DNA from: an uncultured Desulfovibrio sp.
GTDB lineage: Bacteria; Desulfobacterota; Desulfovibrionia; Desulfovibrionales; Desulfovibrionaceae
Length of the DNA: 64,000 bases
Direction of reading: 5' to 3'
Assembly: GCA_934546745.1 (NCBI GenBank)
Contig: CAKTDV010000013.1
Coordinates: forward strand, 9,585 to 73,584
The position numbers and the translations under genes were made by a program. Numbering within the stretch: the first letter of the stretch is position 1; each line of letters begins with the position of its first letter. The notes under the pieces were generated by a model. That model had not been told where the DNA came from. It did not search any database and worked only from the letters and a program-made list of their open reading frames with translations. This document shows, one piece after another, positions 8,417 to 15,809 of the stretch.

Positions 8417-8510
8417 GGAGAGGTGTCCGAGTCGGCCGAAGGAGCTCGCCTGCTAAGCGGGTATACGGTGTTGAGCTGTATCGAGGGTTCAAATCCCTCC
8501 CTCTCCGCCA
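8417..8510 (+). tRNA. tRNA-Ser (anticodon GCU)
   Basis: A 94-base class II tRNA with encoded CCA. The acceptor stem GGAGAGG/CCTCTCC, the T arm GAGGG-TTCAAAT-CCCTC, the anticodon loop CTGCTAA with GCT at 8452-8454, and a long variable arm are all present. It reads AGC/AGU serine codons. Confidence 0.95.
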
Positions 8511-8534
8511 AACAAGCATTCAATGAAGTTCAAG

Positions 8535-8568
8535 AAAGTCCGCAAAGCCTTGAGCCAAGCGGACTTTT
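8535..8568 (+). terminator. Terminator of tRNA-Ser
   Basis: AAAGTCCGC pairs with GCGGACTTT and ends in TTTT; it lies 25 bases after the tRNA. Confidence 0.75.
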
Positions 8569-8619
8569 CCTGTTTCTGGAGTCCGTCAGGTTCCGTAAAA
8601 ATCCGTAGAGGGAGACAGC

Positions 8620-8660
8620 AAGAGCGGCGGGTGGTGTGTATCACTCGCCGCTCTTTTTTT
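8620..8660 (+). terminator. Second, stronger terminator before convergent PII gene
   Basis: AAGAGCGGCGGGTG pairs (one G-T) with CACTCGCCGCTCTT and ends in a seven-T run. It backs up the tRNA terminator and separates it from the minus-strand PII gene. Confidence 0.8.
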
Positions 8661-8690
8661 GCGGGTACGCTTCAGTATTTTCGCGACGTG

Positions 8691-9029
8691 TTACAGGGCG
8701 GCCGTTCCCCGTTCTCCTGTACGGATACGCACGGCGTCCAGTACCTCGGAGATAAATATTTTCCCGTCGCCAATAGCGCCTGTGCGAGCGGCCGTGGTCA
8801 CGGCGTCGATGACGTTTTCCACCGCGGTGTCATCGACGACCGCCTCAAGCTTGAGTTTTGGCAGAAAGTCCACCTGTACCGTTCGCCCGCGATAAATTTC
8901 CGCATGGCCCATCTGACGGCCGCATCCGTTGATTTCGCTATAGTTCATGCCGTGGACGCCGACGGCGGAAAGCGCTGTCTTGACTTCCTCCAGTTTTCCG
9001 GGACGAATGATGATTTCCAGCTTTTTCAT
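8691..9029 (-). CDS. PII nitrogen regulatory protein
   Basis: 112 aa, standard PII length. It starts MKKLEIIIRPGKLEEVK, has the T-loop region GCGRQMGHAEIYRGR (36-49) and VDFLPKLKLE (53-62), and the C-terminal signature TGAIGDGKIFI. PII trimers sense 2-oxoglutarate and ATP/ADP and gate AmtB. The uridylylation residue Tyr51 is replaced by Val (RGRTVQVDF), while Tyr46 is kept, so control by GlnD uridylylation at the usual site is unlikely. It lies downstream of amtB, so it is GlnK-like by context. The start is given by family A leader A2. Confidence 0.95.
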   Translation of the reverse strand: MKKLEIIIRPGKLEEVKTALSAVGVHGMNYSEINGCGRQMGHAEIYRGRTVQVDFLPKLKLEAVVDDTAVENVIDAVTTAARTGAIGDGKIFISEVLDAVRIRTGERGTAAL

Positions 9030-9108
9030 GAAAAGTTCCTTTGTGTTCCGTCCCCCTTCCGGGGGGACGGTATTCCTGCTACGGCGGCAATACCGGTACA
9101 AACCTCTG
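9030..9108 (-). repeat. Family A leader element, copy A2 (amtB-PII gap)
   Basis: Read on the minus strand: TACCGGTATTGCCGCCGT, then hairpin GTCCCCC-CGGAA-GGGGGAC, then AACACAAAGGAACTTTTCATG, where ATG is the PII start. The hairpin stem is kept although the loop differs from other copies. The element lies inside an apparent amtB-PII operon. Confidence 0.75.
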
Positions 9109-9140
9109 CCGCAAGCTCTCTCTCCAGGAAGAGGCGGCGC

Positions 9141-10343
9141 CTAGAGATTGTAGCCGCGTTCGTTGTGTTCGGAAAGGTCGAGACCCACGGCCTCGGCATC
9201 GGCGGAAACGCGCAGCCCCACAAGCATGTCCGTCGCCTTGAGCAGAATGCGGCTGGCAAGATAGACAAAAATCCATGTCGCCACGACGGAGACGGCCTGA
9301 ATGCCGAGCTGCGCGGCATTGCCGTAGAGCAGTCCGTCGACCTCGTTGATGGCGGCACAGGCGAAAATTCCGGTTGCCAGAGCGCCCCAGGTGCCGCCTA
9401 CGCCGTGAATGCCCACCACGTCGAGCGCATCGTCATAGTGGAAGCGGTTCTTGAGCAGAACGCCACCGTAGCAGATCAGGCCGCCGGCAAAGCCGATGAC
9501 GATGGAGGCCATGGACGTCACAAAACCCGCGCCGGGCGTTATGGCCACAAGTCCCGCCAGCGCGCCGGAAATGACGCCAAGCGTGGTTGCCTTGCCCGTG
9601 CGCTTCCATTCAATAAGCATCCAGCCCACGATGCCGGCGGCGGAGGCAAGGTGTGTGTTGACGAGCGCCTGGGCGGCCAGTCCGCCGGAGGCAAGGGCGC
9701 TGCCCGCGTTGAAGCCGAACCAGCCGAACCAGAGCAGGCCGCCGCCAAGCAGCGTCAGAGGCAGATTGTGCGGCAGGGCGGACGCGGCCATCCGGCGCGG
9801 CCCCACGGCATGGGCACAGGCGAGGGCCGCGGCGGCGGAGGCCATATGGACGACAGCGCCTCCGGCGAAATCAAGCGCGCCCATCCGCATCATCCAGCCG
9901 CCGCCCCAGACCCAGTGCGCCATGGGACAGTAGACGAAAGCAAGCCAGAGGCAGGAGAAACACAGCATGGCCCCGAAGCGGATGCGTTCGGCATAAGCCC
10001 CGGAGATAAGGGCGACCGTCAGCACGGCGAACATGCCCTGAAAGGCCATAAAGGCGTTATGGGGCAGCTGGGATGCGGCAGGGGCCGCCTCAGAACCGAC
10101 GCCGCGCAGGAACATATAGGAAAAATCTCCGATGAGCCCGCCAATATCGCCGCCAAAGGCCAGCGAATAGCCAAAAAAGGCCCACAGAAGCGAAATGACG
10201 CCCAGTGAGGCGTAGCTGTGCATATGCGTGGAAAGAACGTTTCGGGAGCGTACAAGGCCCCCGTAGAAAAGCGCCAGCGCCGGCGTCATGAGCATGACCA
10301 TGGTGGCGCACAGCAAAACAAAGGCGGTGTCGGTGGCGTTCAT
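9141..10343 (-). CDS. amtB: Ammonium transporter
   Basis: 400 aa, about 11 membrane helices. The twin pore histidines are in GGAVVHMASA (about 160) and GIHGVGGTWGALATG (about 305); the N-terminal MTPALALFYGGLVR is typical of the Amt family. It moves ammonium across the inner membrane and is blocked by PII, encoded just downstream. The ATG at 10343 follows AAGGAG by 6 bases. A sigma-54 promoter and three palindromes lie upstream, so nitrogen control is expected. Confidence 0.95.
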   Translation of the reverse strand: MNATDTAFVLLCATMVMLMTPALALFYGGLVRSRNVLSTHMHSYASLGVISLLWAFFGYSLAFGGDIGGLIGDFSYMFLRGVGSEAAPAASQLPHNAFMAFQGMFAVLTVALISGAYAERIRFGAMLCFSCLWLAFVYCPMAHWVWGGGWMMRMGALDFAGGAVVHMASAAAALACAHAVGPRRMAASALPHNLPLTLLGGGLLWFGWFGFNAGSALASGGLAAQALVNTHLASAAGIVGWMLIEWKRTGKATTLGVISGALAGLVAITPGAGFVTSMASIVIGFAGGLICYGGVLLKNRFHYDDALDVVGIHGVGGTWGALATGIFACAAINEVDGLLYGNAAQLGIQAVSVVATWIFVYLASRILLKATDMLVGLRVSADAEAVGLDLSEHNERGYNL

Positions 10344-10402
10344 AACCTTACTCCTTGGTGACATGGGCGGCGGCAACGCCGCGCCTGAACGCCTTTCTGA
10401 AA

Positions 10403-10417
10403 GCAACAAGTGTGCCG
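10403..10417 (-). promoter_or_regulatory. Sigma-54 promoter of amtB
   Basis: On the minus strand CGGCACACTTGTTGC has GG and GC separated by exactly ten bases, the invariant -24/-12 pattern (consensus TGGCAC-N5-TTGC). Transcription would start about 48 bases before the amtB ATG. Sigma-54 promoters need an enhancer-binding activator. Confidence 0.75.
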
Positions 10418-10503
10418 CCCTTTGGAGTGGCATATAAGCTGAGTATTTTTATTGATTTTTTTAGGCGACGTCGTTGTTTTCGACGCTATCCCTCTCTTTC
10501 TTT

Positions 10504-10517
10504 CAACATTTTTGTTG
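10504..10517. promoter_or_regulatory. Upstream palindrome 1 (possible enhancer site)
   Basis: CAACATTTTTGTTG, a perfect 5+5 palindrome around TTTT, centred about 120 bases upstream of the predicted amtB start of transcription. It is related to palindromes 2 and 3. Confidence 0.5.
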
Positions 10518-10579
10518 TTTTTTCCCGCATCAGAAAACGGCACGGCAGGATCGCCGGGATTTGATGCGGGTGGACAGGA

Positions 10580-10597
10580 ATCGACATTTTTGTCGAT
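10580..10597. promoter_or_regulatory. Upstream palindrome 2 (possible enhancer site)
   Basis: ATCGACATTTTTGTCGAT, a perfect 7+7 palindrome around TTTT, 78 bases from palindrome 1. The position fits an activator site for the sigma-54 promoter of amtB. Confidence 0.55.
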
Positions 10598-10679
10598 AGA
10601 TACTCGTCGGCCAGAGCGTGTGCCGCGCCGCCGGCATCGTGCGGACGCTGGAAAGCGCGGCGATACGCCTTCCGCAAAA

Positions 10680-10697
10680 ATCGACAAAAATGTGGAA
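10680..10697. promoter_or_regulatory. Upstream palindrome 3 (possible enhancer site)
   Basis: ATCGACAAAAATGTGGAA repeats the half-site of palindrome 2 in the opposite sense with one mismatch. It could serve amtB or the divergent sugar transferase gene. Confidence 0.45.
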
Positions 10698-10757
10698 GTG
10701 TGCCTCTCGACCTTTACGGCAAGCTCTGATACGGTAATCCTATGACGATTGCCTGTT

Positions 10758-10786
10758 TTGAACTCTGTCGGAGTGTAGTGTAGTGT
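10758..10786 (+). promoter_or_regulatory. Putative promoter of the sugar transferase gene
   Basis: TTGAAC, 17 bases, TAGTGT. Initiation near 10793 fits the ATG at 10855 and argues against the longer GTG-started frame at 10783. The rest of the 510-base amtB-transferase gap holds only the sites listed above. Confidence 0.45.
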
Positions 10787-10854
10787 TGTTCTTTCACCGT
10801 CCTCCCCAGGGGGACGACACGCCGCCGTCTCTCCAAATCGCTCCTCTTCTCCGT

Positions 10855-12231
10855 ATGTGCCGCTGGGTTGGCATTGTTCCGCAACGGTGTGTGCTCATGT
10901 TCTACGATATGGCAAGCCTTGCGGGATGCCTTCTGGCCGCGCTGCTGGGGCGCGCGGTTTTCGGAGGCATGGATCTGGATTTGTATTTCTGGATTCTCGG
11001 TTTTGTTCTCTGCACCGGGCCATGCCTCAATGCCGCCTTTGGGCTCTACAGGACGGGGCGCATGCCCGCGTACAGGGAATTGCAGGCTGTTTTTTCCTCT
11101 GTCTCCCTGCTCTACGGTACCATTCTCTTTGTGCTTTTCATCAGTAAAAGTGCCGACATTTATTCCCGTGCGGCGCTGTCTCTGGGATGGGTTTTGACCC
11201 TGTGCGTGGTGCCGCTGGCGCGCCGTTCCTGCCGCCGCCGCTTCTGTCTGCGTCGCTGGTGGGGCGAACCCGCCGTCATTCTGGATCAGTCCGCTTCCGG
11301 GAGGCAGATCTGGCACTATCTGCGTCAGCACCCTGATCTGGAACTGCGCCCGGTGGCGCTGTCCGGTCTTTCGGGAGGGAGGGAAAAAATCCGTCCTCGC
11401 CTTGAGGCGCTGGTCAACCGTTATCCTGATGCCGTGGCCCTTGTCTGGTCTTCGCCGCTCAAGGGGGCCGATGCCGATTATGTCAGCGACATCTGCCGCT
11501 GTTTCGGCAAGGTGCTGATCCTCAACTCCGTGGAAGAGCTGCGCCGTCGCCAGTGGTTTACTCCCTATGAACTGGGGAACATGACGGCCCTGCTTGTACA
11601 GCAGAATCTGCGCAGCCGCTGGCGCAAATGTCTCAAGCGGGCGCTGGATCTCTGTATTGCCGTGCCGCTCTCCCTGCTCTGCCTGTTGCCGGGGCTGCTG
11701 CTCATGCTGCTGATCCGCATCGACAGCCGCGGCCCGGCCATTTTCCGGCACCGGCGTATCGGCCGCAATGGCAAAACCTTTGCCGTTCTCAAGTTCAGGA
11801 CCATGGCCGCCGATGGCGACGCCCTGCTGGAAAGCTATCTGGCGGCCCATCCCGAAGCCCGCGCCGAGTGGGAGACGGATCGAAAGTTGCGGCATGATCC
11901 CCGCGTAACCCGCCTGGGCGCATTTCTGCGCGGCACAAGCCTGGATGAACTGCCGCAACTGCTCAATGTGCTTGCCGGGAGCATGAGTCTTGTGGGCCCA
12001 CGCCCCATTGTCGAGGAGGAAGTTGCCAAGTATGGGGACGCCTTCCCGGACTATTGCCGCGTGGCGCCGGGCCTCACCGGCCTGTGGCAGATATCCGGCC
12101 GCAGCAATACGACCTATGCCGAGCGCGTGGAACTTGACCGCTACTACGTATGCAACTGGTCTGTCTGGCTCGATCTCTGGATACTTGCCAAGACGCCGCC
12201 CGTCGTTCTTTCCAGAGACGGGGCCTGTTAG
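10855..12231 (+). CDS. Polyprenyl-phosphate sugar-1-phosphate transferase (WbaP/WcaJ type)
   Basis: 458 aa from the ATG at 10855 (no clear ribosome-binding site, so the start is uncertain; the frame is open from 10783). N-terminal membrane helices are followed by a nucleotide-binding-like middle and the bacterial sugar-transferase domain: VLKFRTM (about 310), DELPQLLNVL, MSLVGPRP and PGLTGLWQISGRS. Such enzymes move a sugar phosphate from UDP-sugar to undecaprenyl phosphate at the inner membrane, the first step of capsule, O-antigen or exopolysaccharide repeat units. It stands alone, with no other glycan genes nearby. Confidence 0.9.
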   Translation: MCRWVGIVPQRCVLMFYDMASLAGCLLAALLGRAVFGGMDLDLYFWILGFVLCTGPCLNAAFGLYRTGRMPAYRELQAVFSSVSLLYGTILFVLFISKSADIYSRAALSLGWVLTLCVVPLARRSCRRRFCLRRWWGEPAVILDQSASGRQIWHYLRQHPDLELRPVALSGLSGGREKIRPRLEALVNRYPDAVALVWSSPLKGADADYVSDICRCFGKVLILNSVEELRRRQWFTPYELGNMTALLVQQNLRSRWRKCLKRALDLCIAVPLSLLCLLPGLLLMLLIRIDSRGPAIFRHRRIGRNGKTFAVLKFRTMAADGDALLESYLAAHPEARAEWETDRKLRHDPRVTRLGAFLRGTSLDELPQLLNVLAGSMSLVGPRPIVEEEVAKYGDAFPDYCRVAPGLTGLWQISGRSNTTYAERVELDRYYVCNWSVWLDLWILAKTPPVVLSRDGAC

Positions 12232-12279
12232 GGGGGCTTGACGAAGCTATGCCCGCTCTGGCTGGGCGCAGGGCCTGAC

Positions 12280-12332
12280 AGCACAAAAAATGCTGGCCGC
12301 ATCAACGCGATGCCGCCAGCATTTTTTGTGCT
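12280..12332. terminator. Bidirectional terminator
   Basis: AGCACAAAAAATGCTGGC pairs perfectly (18 pairs) with GCCAGCATTTTTTGTGCT over a 17-base loop. It separates the convergent transferase and Rpn genes. Its left arm and loop (12281-12305) recur almost unchanged at 15786-15809. Confidence 0.85.
12281..12305 (+). repeat. Direct repeat flanking the Rpn/flagellin patch, left copy
   Basis: GCACAAAAAATGCTGGCCGC followed by ATCAA; identical to 15786-15809 except for one extra T. Both copies sit in terminators. Confidence 0.6.
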
Positions 12333-12356
12333 CAGGAGGAGCTGCGGACGCCGTTC

Positions 12357-13394
12357 TTACCGCATGTGGGAAGCGCTCTTTTTGAGCTGCTCCAGAAAGG
12401 TCTCCAACGATTCCGCCCGGTAGGCGGAAAGCGTCAGGCCCCGCAGTGTGTCCGCATCGGACAGCGTGGCAAGGGAGGAGATCACGGATGGGGGAAGCGC
12501 GCCAAAACGAATTTCCAGAAAATCCCGCAGGGCCAGACCTACCCCTTCGGCTTTTCCTCTGGCTTCTCCTTCGGCCAGCCCTTCCATCCGTCCTTCGGCC
12601 AGCCCCATCAGCACCCCTTGCCTGATGTAGTCATCCTTCCACTGGGCGGCACGTTCTTCCAGCATGGCGTCCACCTCCCGCAAATCGTGCAGTTCGGAAA
12701 TGTCTTCCGTTATCCCGGATCGCTTCAACACAACCCGCCCCAGCCACACCGTAAACGCCCGGCGCAAGCGCGCGTATTCCGGCCCCTGAAGGCGGACGGT
12801 CAGTTCCCTGACCAGCCGCCGCACCTCTTCCGGTTCCCGCGCCCGTTCCAGACGCACCAGCTGCGCGACCAGACCGCCGCTGTGCAGCAGGTCTTCCGAT
12901 ACCTGACTTTCATCCAGAAGAAAATAGTGCTGCCGGGGCTGATAGCGCTCCAGCGGGCCGCTTACCGGCGCCAGCAGCTCCGCTACGTCCCGCGCGGCTG
13001 TCCACGGCGTTCTTCCATTGTAGATAACCATCGGGAACACAGGCGGCAATGCCTCGCCCTCGCGTATGGCCCCGGACTTGATCAGATCCTGCCATAACAG
13101 GGCGGTATACGCCAAAATCCGTACCGCCATCCACGGATCGGAGGAACTCTGGAACTCTATTAACAAATAGAGATACATAAATTCCCCCTTCCAGCGCAGC
13201 CGCCAGACGATGTCGTCGTGACGTTCCCGGAGATCGTCGGTCACATAGGAGCCGGAACACTGTTCCAGCGTGGAGAAATCCAGCTCCCTGACAAAGTCTT
13301 CCGGCACAAAATCCCGCAGCAGGGATTCCACCATCTCCGGATTGCTGAAAAACTGTTTGTAGGCCGGATCATGCGGCAGGCGTTCGTTTCCCAT
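12357..13394 (-). CDS. Rpn-family recombination-promoting nuclease / putative transposase
   Basis: 345 aa, with the N-terminal signature DPAYKQFFSNPEMVESLLRD and a PD-(D/E)XK-like nuclease core: DDIVWRLRW (about 60) and LLIEFQSSSD (about 78). The C-terminal half has a Gly/Glu-rich stretch (MGLAEGRMEGLAEGEA). RpnA-type proteins cut DNA and promote RecA-independent recombination; many copies are mobile or toxin-like. The ATG at 13394 follows GGGGGAA. It sits directly after the flagellin gene on the same strand, in a patch bounded by direct repeats. Confidence 0.88.
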   Translation of the reverse strand: MGNERLPHDPAYKQFFSNPEMVESLLRDFVPEDFVRELDFSTLEQCSGSYVTDDLRERHDDIVWRLRWKGEFMYLYLLIEFQSSSDPWMAVRILAYTALLWQDLIKSGAIREGEALPPVFPMVIYNGRTPWTAARDVAELLAPVSGPLERYQPRQHYFLLDESQVSEDLLHSGGLVAQLVRLERAREPEEVRRLVRELTVRLQGPEYARLRRAFTVWLGRVVLKRSGITEDISELHDLREVDAMLEERAAQWKDDYIRQGVLMGLAEGRMEGLAEGEARGKAEGVGLALRDFLEIRFGALPPSVISSLATLSDADTLRGLTLSAYRAESLETFLEQLKKSASHMR

Positions 13395-13448
13395 GTGTTC
13401 CCCCTGGCCGGAGAAGCTCCGACGGGCAAGGCGTTGGCCCCCTTCCCC

Positions 13449-13997
13449 CTACCCCTCAATAAGCTCCATGAGCATGTGGGGGAAGGAGTTGGCCTGGGCG
13501 AGCATGGAGACGGCGGTTTGGGAGAGGATCTGGGTGCGGGCGAAGTTGGTCATTTCCGTGGCGATGTCGGCATCGGAAATGCGGGATTCGGCGCTTTGGA
13601 GGTTCTCCGCCTGTATGTTGATGTTGGTCACGGTATTTTCCAGCCGGTTTTGCATAGCTCCCAGATGGGATCGGATTTGATCCTTGCGCACAATGGCGTC
13701 GTTGATACGCACAATGCCTTTCTGCGCCAGTTCCTGCGTTTTGATGGACATGAGTTCTTTGTCTTCATCGTCCATGTCCGGGTCGCCACCGGGCGCGGGG
13801 GGTATGCCGGGGTTACCGCCGGGCTGTGCGCCCGGTGTAGGCATGGCTGTCCAATTGGCGGTAAATCTAGCAGTGTCATAACCGACAATTATTATAATTA
13901 AATCTTCAGTGACTAGATCTATATCCATATTTTCATCAGCAATTCTATTAAGCGGCCAATATTGATCTCCAGCATCTCCTGTATAAGAAATATTCAT
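13449..13997 (-). CDS. Flagellin, C-terminal part (out of frame with N-terminal part)
   Basis: 182 codons. It encodes the rest of the variable domain, a Gly/Pro linker (PGAQPGGNPGIPPAPGGDP) and a standard flagellin C-terminal D1/D0 domain (about 100-182, ending SMLAQANSFPHMLMELIEG). It has no proper start of its own: the ATG at 13997 is internal to the domain and lacks a ribosome-binding site. Removing one base from the A8 tract at 14017-14024 joins it to the N-terminal part as one protein of about 520 aa. Confidence 0.8.
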   Translation of the reverse strand: MNISYTGDAGDQYWPLNRIADENMDIDLVTEDLIIIIVGYDTARFTANWTAMPTPGAQPGGNPGIPPAPGGDPDMDDEDKELMSIKTQELAQKGIVRINDAIVRKDQIRSHLGAMQNRLENTVTNINIQAENLQSAESRISDADIATEMTNFARTQILSQTAVSMLAQANSFPHMLMELIEG

Positions 13998-14390
13998 TCC
14001 ATTTAAAGAAAAATTATTTTTTTTGTGCTACATAATCAACAGGAATATTAAACCCTGTCCCATTCAATTGAGAACCATCATAGTTTGCATTCGGTAAAAA
14101 GCCATTTTTCTCAGTAAGAATGGATGTTATATCTAGTGGCTGACTGCCCGCTTCAGTCCAAGATGCTAGTGTTGTTCCCGCAAGATGTTTCCCTGAACGT
14201 GTAAAAAGTTGAATTGTATCATTTCTTCCAATATCACCCAAATAAAAAGAAAAATCTGTAGTTCCAGCAGGGATAATACCAAGAGTATAAGCAGATAATT
14301 CTTTTATTTTATTTATCATGGTCATCATTCCTTGCTGAACTCTATCACTTAATATAGGTACTCCACCATATGTCGCTCCAGCGCCTCCCC
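13860..14390 (-). other. AT-rich cassette encoding the flagellin variable domain
   Basis: About 530 bases with far lower GC than both sides, including codons rare elsewhere in the window. It covers the surface-exposed middle of flagellin and ends at GC-rich low-complexity linkers on both sides (Gly/Ala/Gln-rich on the N side, Gly/Pro-rich on the C side). This suggests domain replacement by recombination within the linkers. Confidence 0.75.
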
Positions 14391-15012
14391 CTCCCTGTCC
14401 TCCGCCAGCTCCCGCGTTCTGGTTGCCGCCGTTGGCACCTTCCACCACGTCCAGCAGACCAAGGCCTTTCAGGGTGGCGTCGCCGATTTCCACGTAATAA
14501 TAGTCTTCGGCGCTGTCGTTGGCCGTACCGAAATGCACCTTGAGCGCACCTGTGGAGGTGAGGCCGCTGCCGTCGTGCGCGCCACTCAACGATCCGTCCA
14601 GCAGATGGATGCCGTTGAAATCCGTGGCGCGGGCGATGCGTTCGATTTCCGAGGCCATTTGCTGGAATTCGCTGTCGATCATCAGGCGCTGGGTGGAATC
14701 ATAAGTGCCGGTGGCGGCCTGTTCGGCCAGTTCCTTCATGCGGATGAGCTTTTCGTCAATGACGCCCAGCGCGCCGTCGGCTGTTTGTATTAACGAAATG
14801 GCATCGTTGATGTTCCGTGCCCCCTGATAGAGAGAAGCCATGTCCGCCCGCATGAGTTCCCGTATGGCCAGCCCGGCGGCGTCGTCCGCCGCGCGCTCCA
14901 CGCGCAGGCCCGTGGAAAGATGGCGCACGGAGTCAGACAAACGGCCGTAGTGTGAGGTAAGATTACGGCTGGTATTGGCAGCCATGAGGTTATAGCGCAG
15001 AGAGGAAGACAT
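14014..15012 (-). CDS. Flagellin, N-terminal part, truncated by a frameshift
   Basis: 332 codons from the ATG at 15012 (MSSSLRYNLMAANTSRNL). The N-terminal D0/D1 domain is intact (about 1-165: HLSTGLRVERAADDAAGLAI, INDAISLIQTADGALG). Flagellin is exported and polymerises into the filament. The variable domain follows a Gly-rich linker near residue 220. The frame stops just after an A8 tract (14017-14024): with seven A it would continue into the downstream flagellin part. This may be phase variation, correction by transcript slippage, a dead gene, or a sequencing error. Confidence 0.85.
   Translation of the reverse strand: MSSSLRYNLMAANTSRNLTSHYGRLSDSVRHLSTGLRVERAADDAAGLAIRELMRADMASLYQGARNINDAISLIQTADGALGVIDEKLIRMKELAEQAATGTYDSTQRLMIDSEFQQMASEIERIARATDFNGIHLLDGSLSGAHDGSGLTSTGALKVHFGTANDSAEDYYYVEIGDATLKGLGLLDVVEGANGGNQNAGAGGGQGGGGAGATYGGVPILSDRVQQGMMTMINKIKELSAYTLGIIPAGTTDFSFYLGDIGRNDTIQLFTRSGKHLAGTTLASWTEAGSQPLDITSILTEKNGFLPNANYDGSQLNGTGFNIPVDYVAQKK
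14017..14024 (-). other. A8 homopolymer tract at the flagellin frameshift
   Basis: On the coding strand GCACAAAAAAAATAA: eight A followed by an in-frame stop. Loss of one A gives CAA AAA AAT AAT TTT TCT and an open frame into the C-terminal flagellin part. Confidence 0.85.
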
Positions 15013-15046
15013 AGGGCGATCCCGGAAGAAAAAAATACGACACTGC

Positions 15047-15076
15047 CCCCGGCCCGCGCAAAAGCGCGGGCCGGGG
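15047..15076 (-). terminator. Hairpin between the small orphan gene and flagellin
   Basis: CCCCGGCCCGCGC pairs perfectly (13 pairs) with GCGCGGGCCGGGG over an AAAA loop. On the minus strand a seven-T run follows about 12 bases later. It is probably an attenuating terminator or an mRNA-stabilising 5' structure of the flagellin transcript. Confidence 0.65.
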
Positions 15077-15097
15077 TATTCTCTGTTCGAAGGAGGA

Positions 15098-15406
15098 TCA
15101 GATGTGCTGCGTGGCGTCCACGTCGTAGGGCAAGGGGACGTTGGCAAGCGCCACTTCCACCGGTTCGGGAAGGGTGGGCGTTGCCTCCGTGCCGGGGACA
15201 GAGGCATCCATGAAGGTCGCCAATGTTCCGTCCACAGCGGAGAAGACGCCCGCATCGGTGCCACCGGTGTTGGGGAAGGCGGGCGCGCCCCCGCGCCATG
15301 TGTTCAGATCCACATGGCCGGAAGAGGCCGTAGGATTGACGTTGCGGACGAGAAGATCGCCTGCGCCTGGCAATACGTCAGCAACTGGATGCGTCATCTC
15401 CCGCAT
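15098..15406 (-). CDS. Small hypothetical protein upstream of flagellin
   Basis: 102 aa, acidic, Pro/Ala/Val rich, without signal peptide or known motif (middle VDLNTWRGGAPAFPNTGGT). The start at 15406 is set by AAAGGAG six bases upstream of ATG; the upstream open frame is dropped. It ends just before the hairpin that precedes flagellin and may be co-transcribed with it. Function unknown. Confidence 0.6.
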   Translation of the reverse strand: MREMTHPVADVLPGAGDLLVRNVNPTASSGHVDLNTWRGGAPAFPNTGGTDAGVFSAVDGTLATFMDASVPGTEATPTLPEPVEVALANVPLPYDVDATQHI

Positions 15407-15785
15407 ACAAGGCTCCTTTCCCAGAACGGAATACGTGGACGGTGTTTTTCTTTTTCCTGTACAGGCCATTTCACGAAAAAACAAGCAGGGAGGCTCCCTT
15501 GCCTCCACAGCATTCATGGCAGTGAAAATGGCAATACTTTCCAGCAGATATCCTCTTTTTTTGTGTGAAAAACAGAGCGATTCAGCAGGTTTTCATGTTT
15601 CTCTATCCCTCTGAAATTCCTTGGGAGTGTGTGCGGGTAAAATTTTCACATGGAGGCAAAATTTTTGGGCAATGCGCCTGATTCGCGGCGGATTCGGGCG
15701 ATTGGGCCGCGGTTTTACCGTTCAGCGAGAAAGAAAAACGATATTGATTAACAAATAAAAATGCTGAAAAAACGATTGGTTTGCG
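15407..15785. other. Non-coding spacer
   Basis: About 380 bases between the small orphan gene and the DUF362 terminator. It has a few AT-rich stretches (for example 15735-15780). I see no open frame with a ribosome-binding site and no clear sigma-28 or sigma-54 promoter. Confidence 0.6.
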
Positions 15786-15809
15786 GCACAAAAAAGCTGG
15801 CCGCATCAA
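15786..15809 (+). repeat. Direct repeat flanking the Rpn/flagellin patch, right copy
   Basis: GCACAAAAAAGCTGGCCGCA followed by TCAA, matching 12281-12305 except for one missing T. It is part of the DUF362 gene terminator. Confidence 0.6.

Noticed and set aside
10783..10854. GTG start for the sugar transferase at 10783
   Set aside because: It would lie inside the predicted -10 region, and no ribosome-binding site is present; the ATG at 10855 fits better.
12357..13394. Functional transposon around the Rpn-family gene
   Set aside because: No terminal inverted repeats or target-site duplication found; only the 25-base direct repeats reported as a finding.
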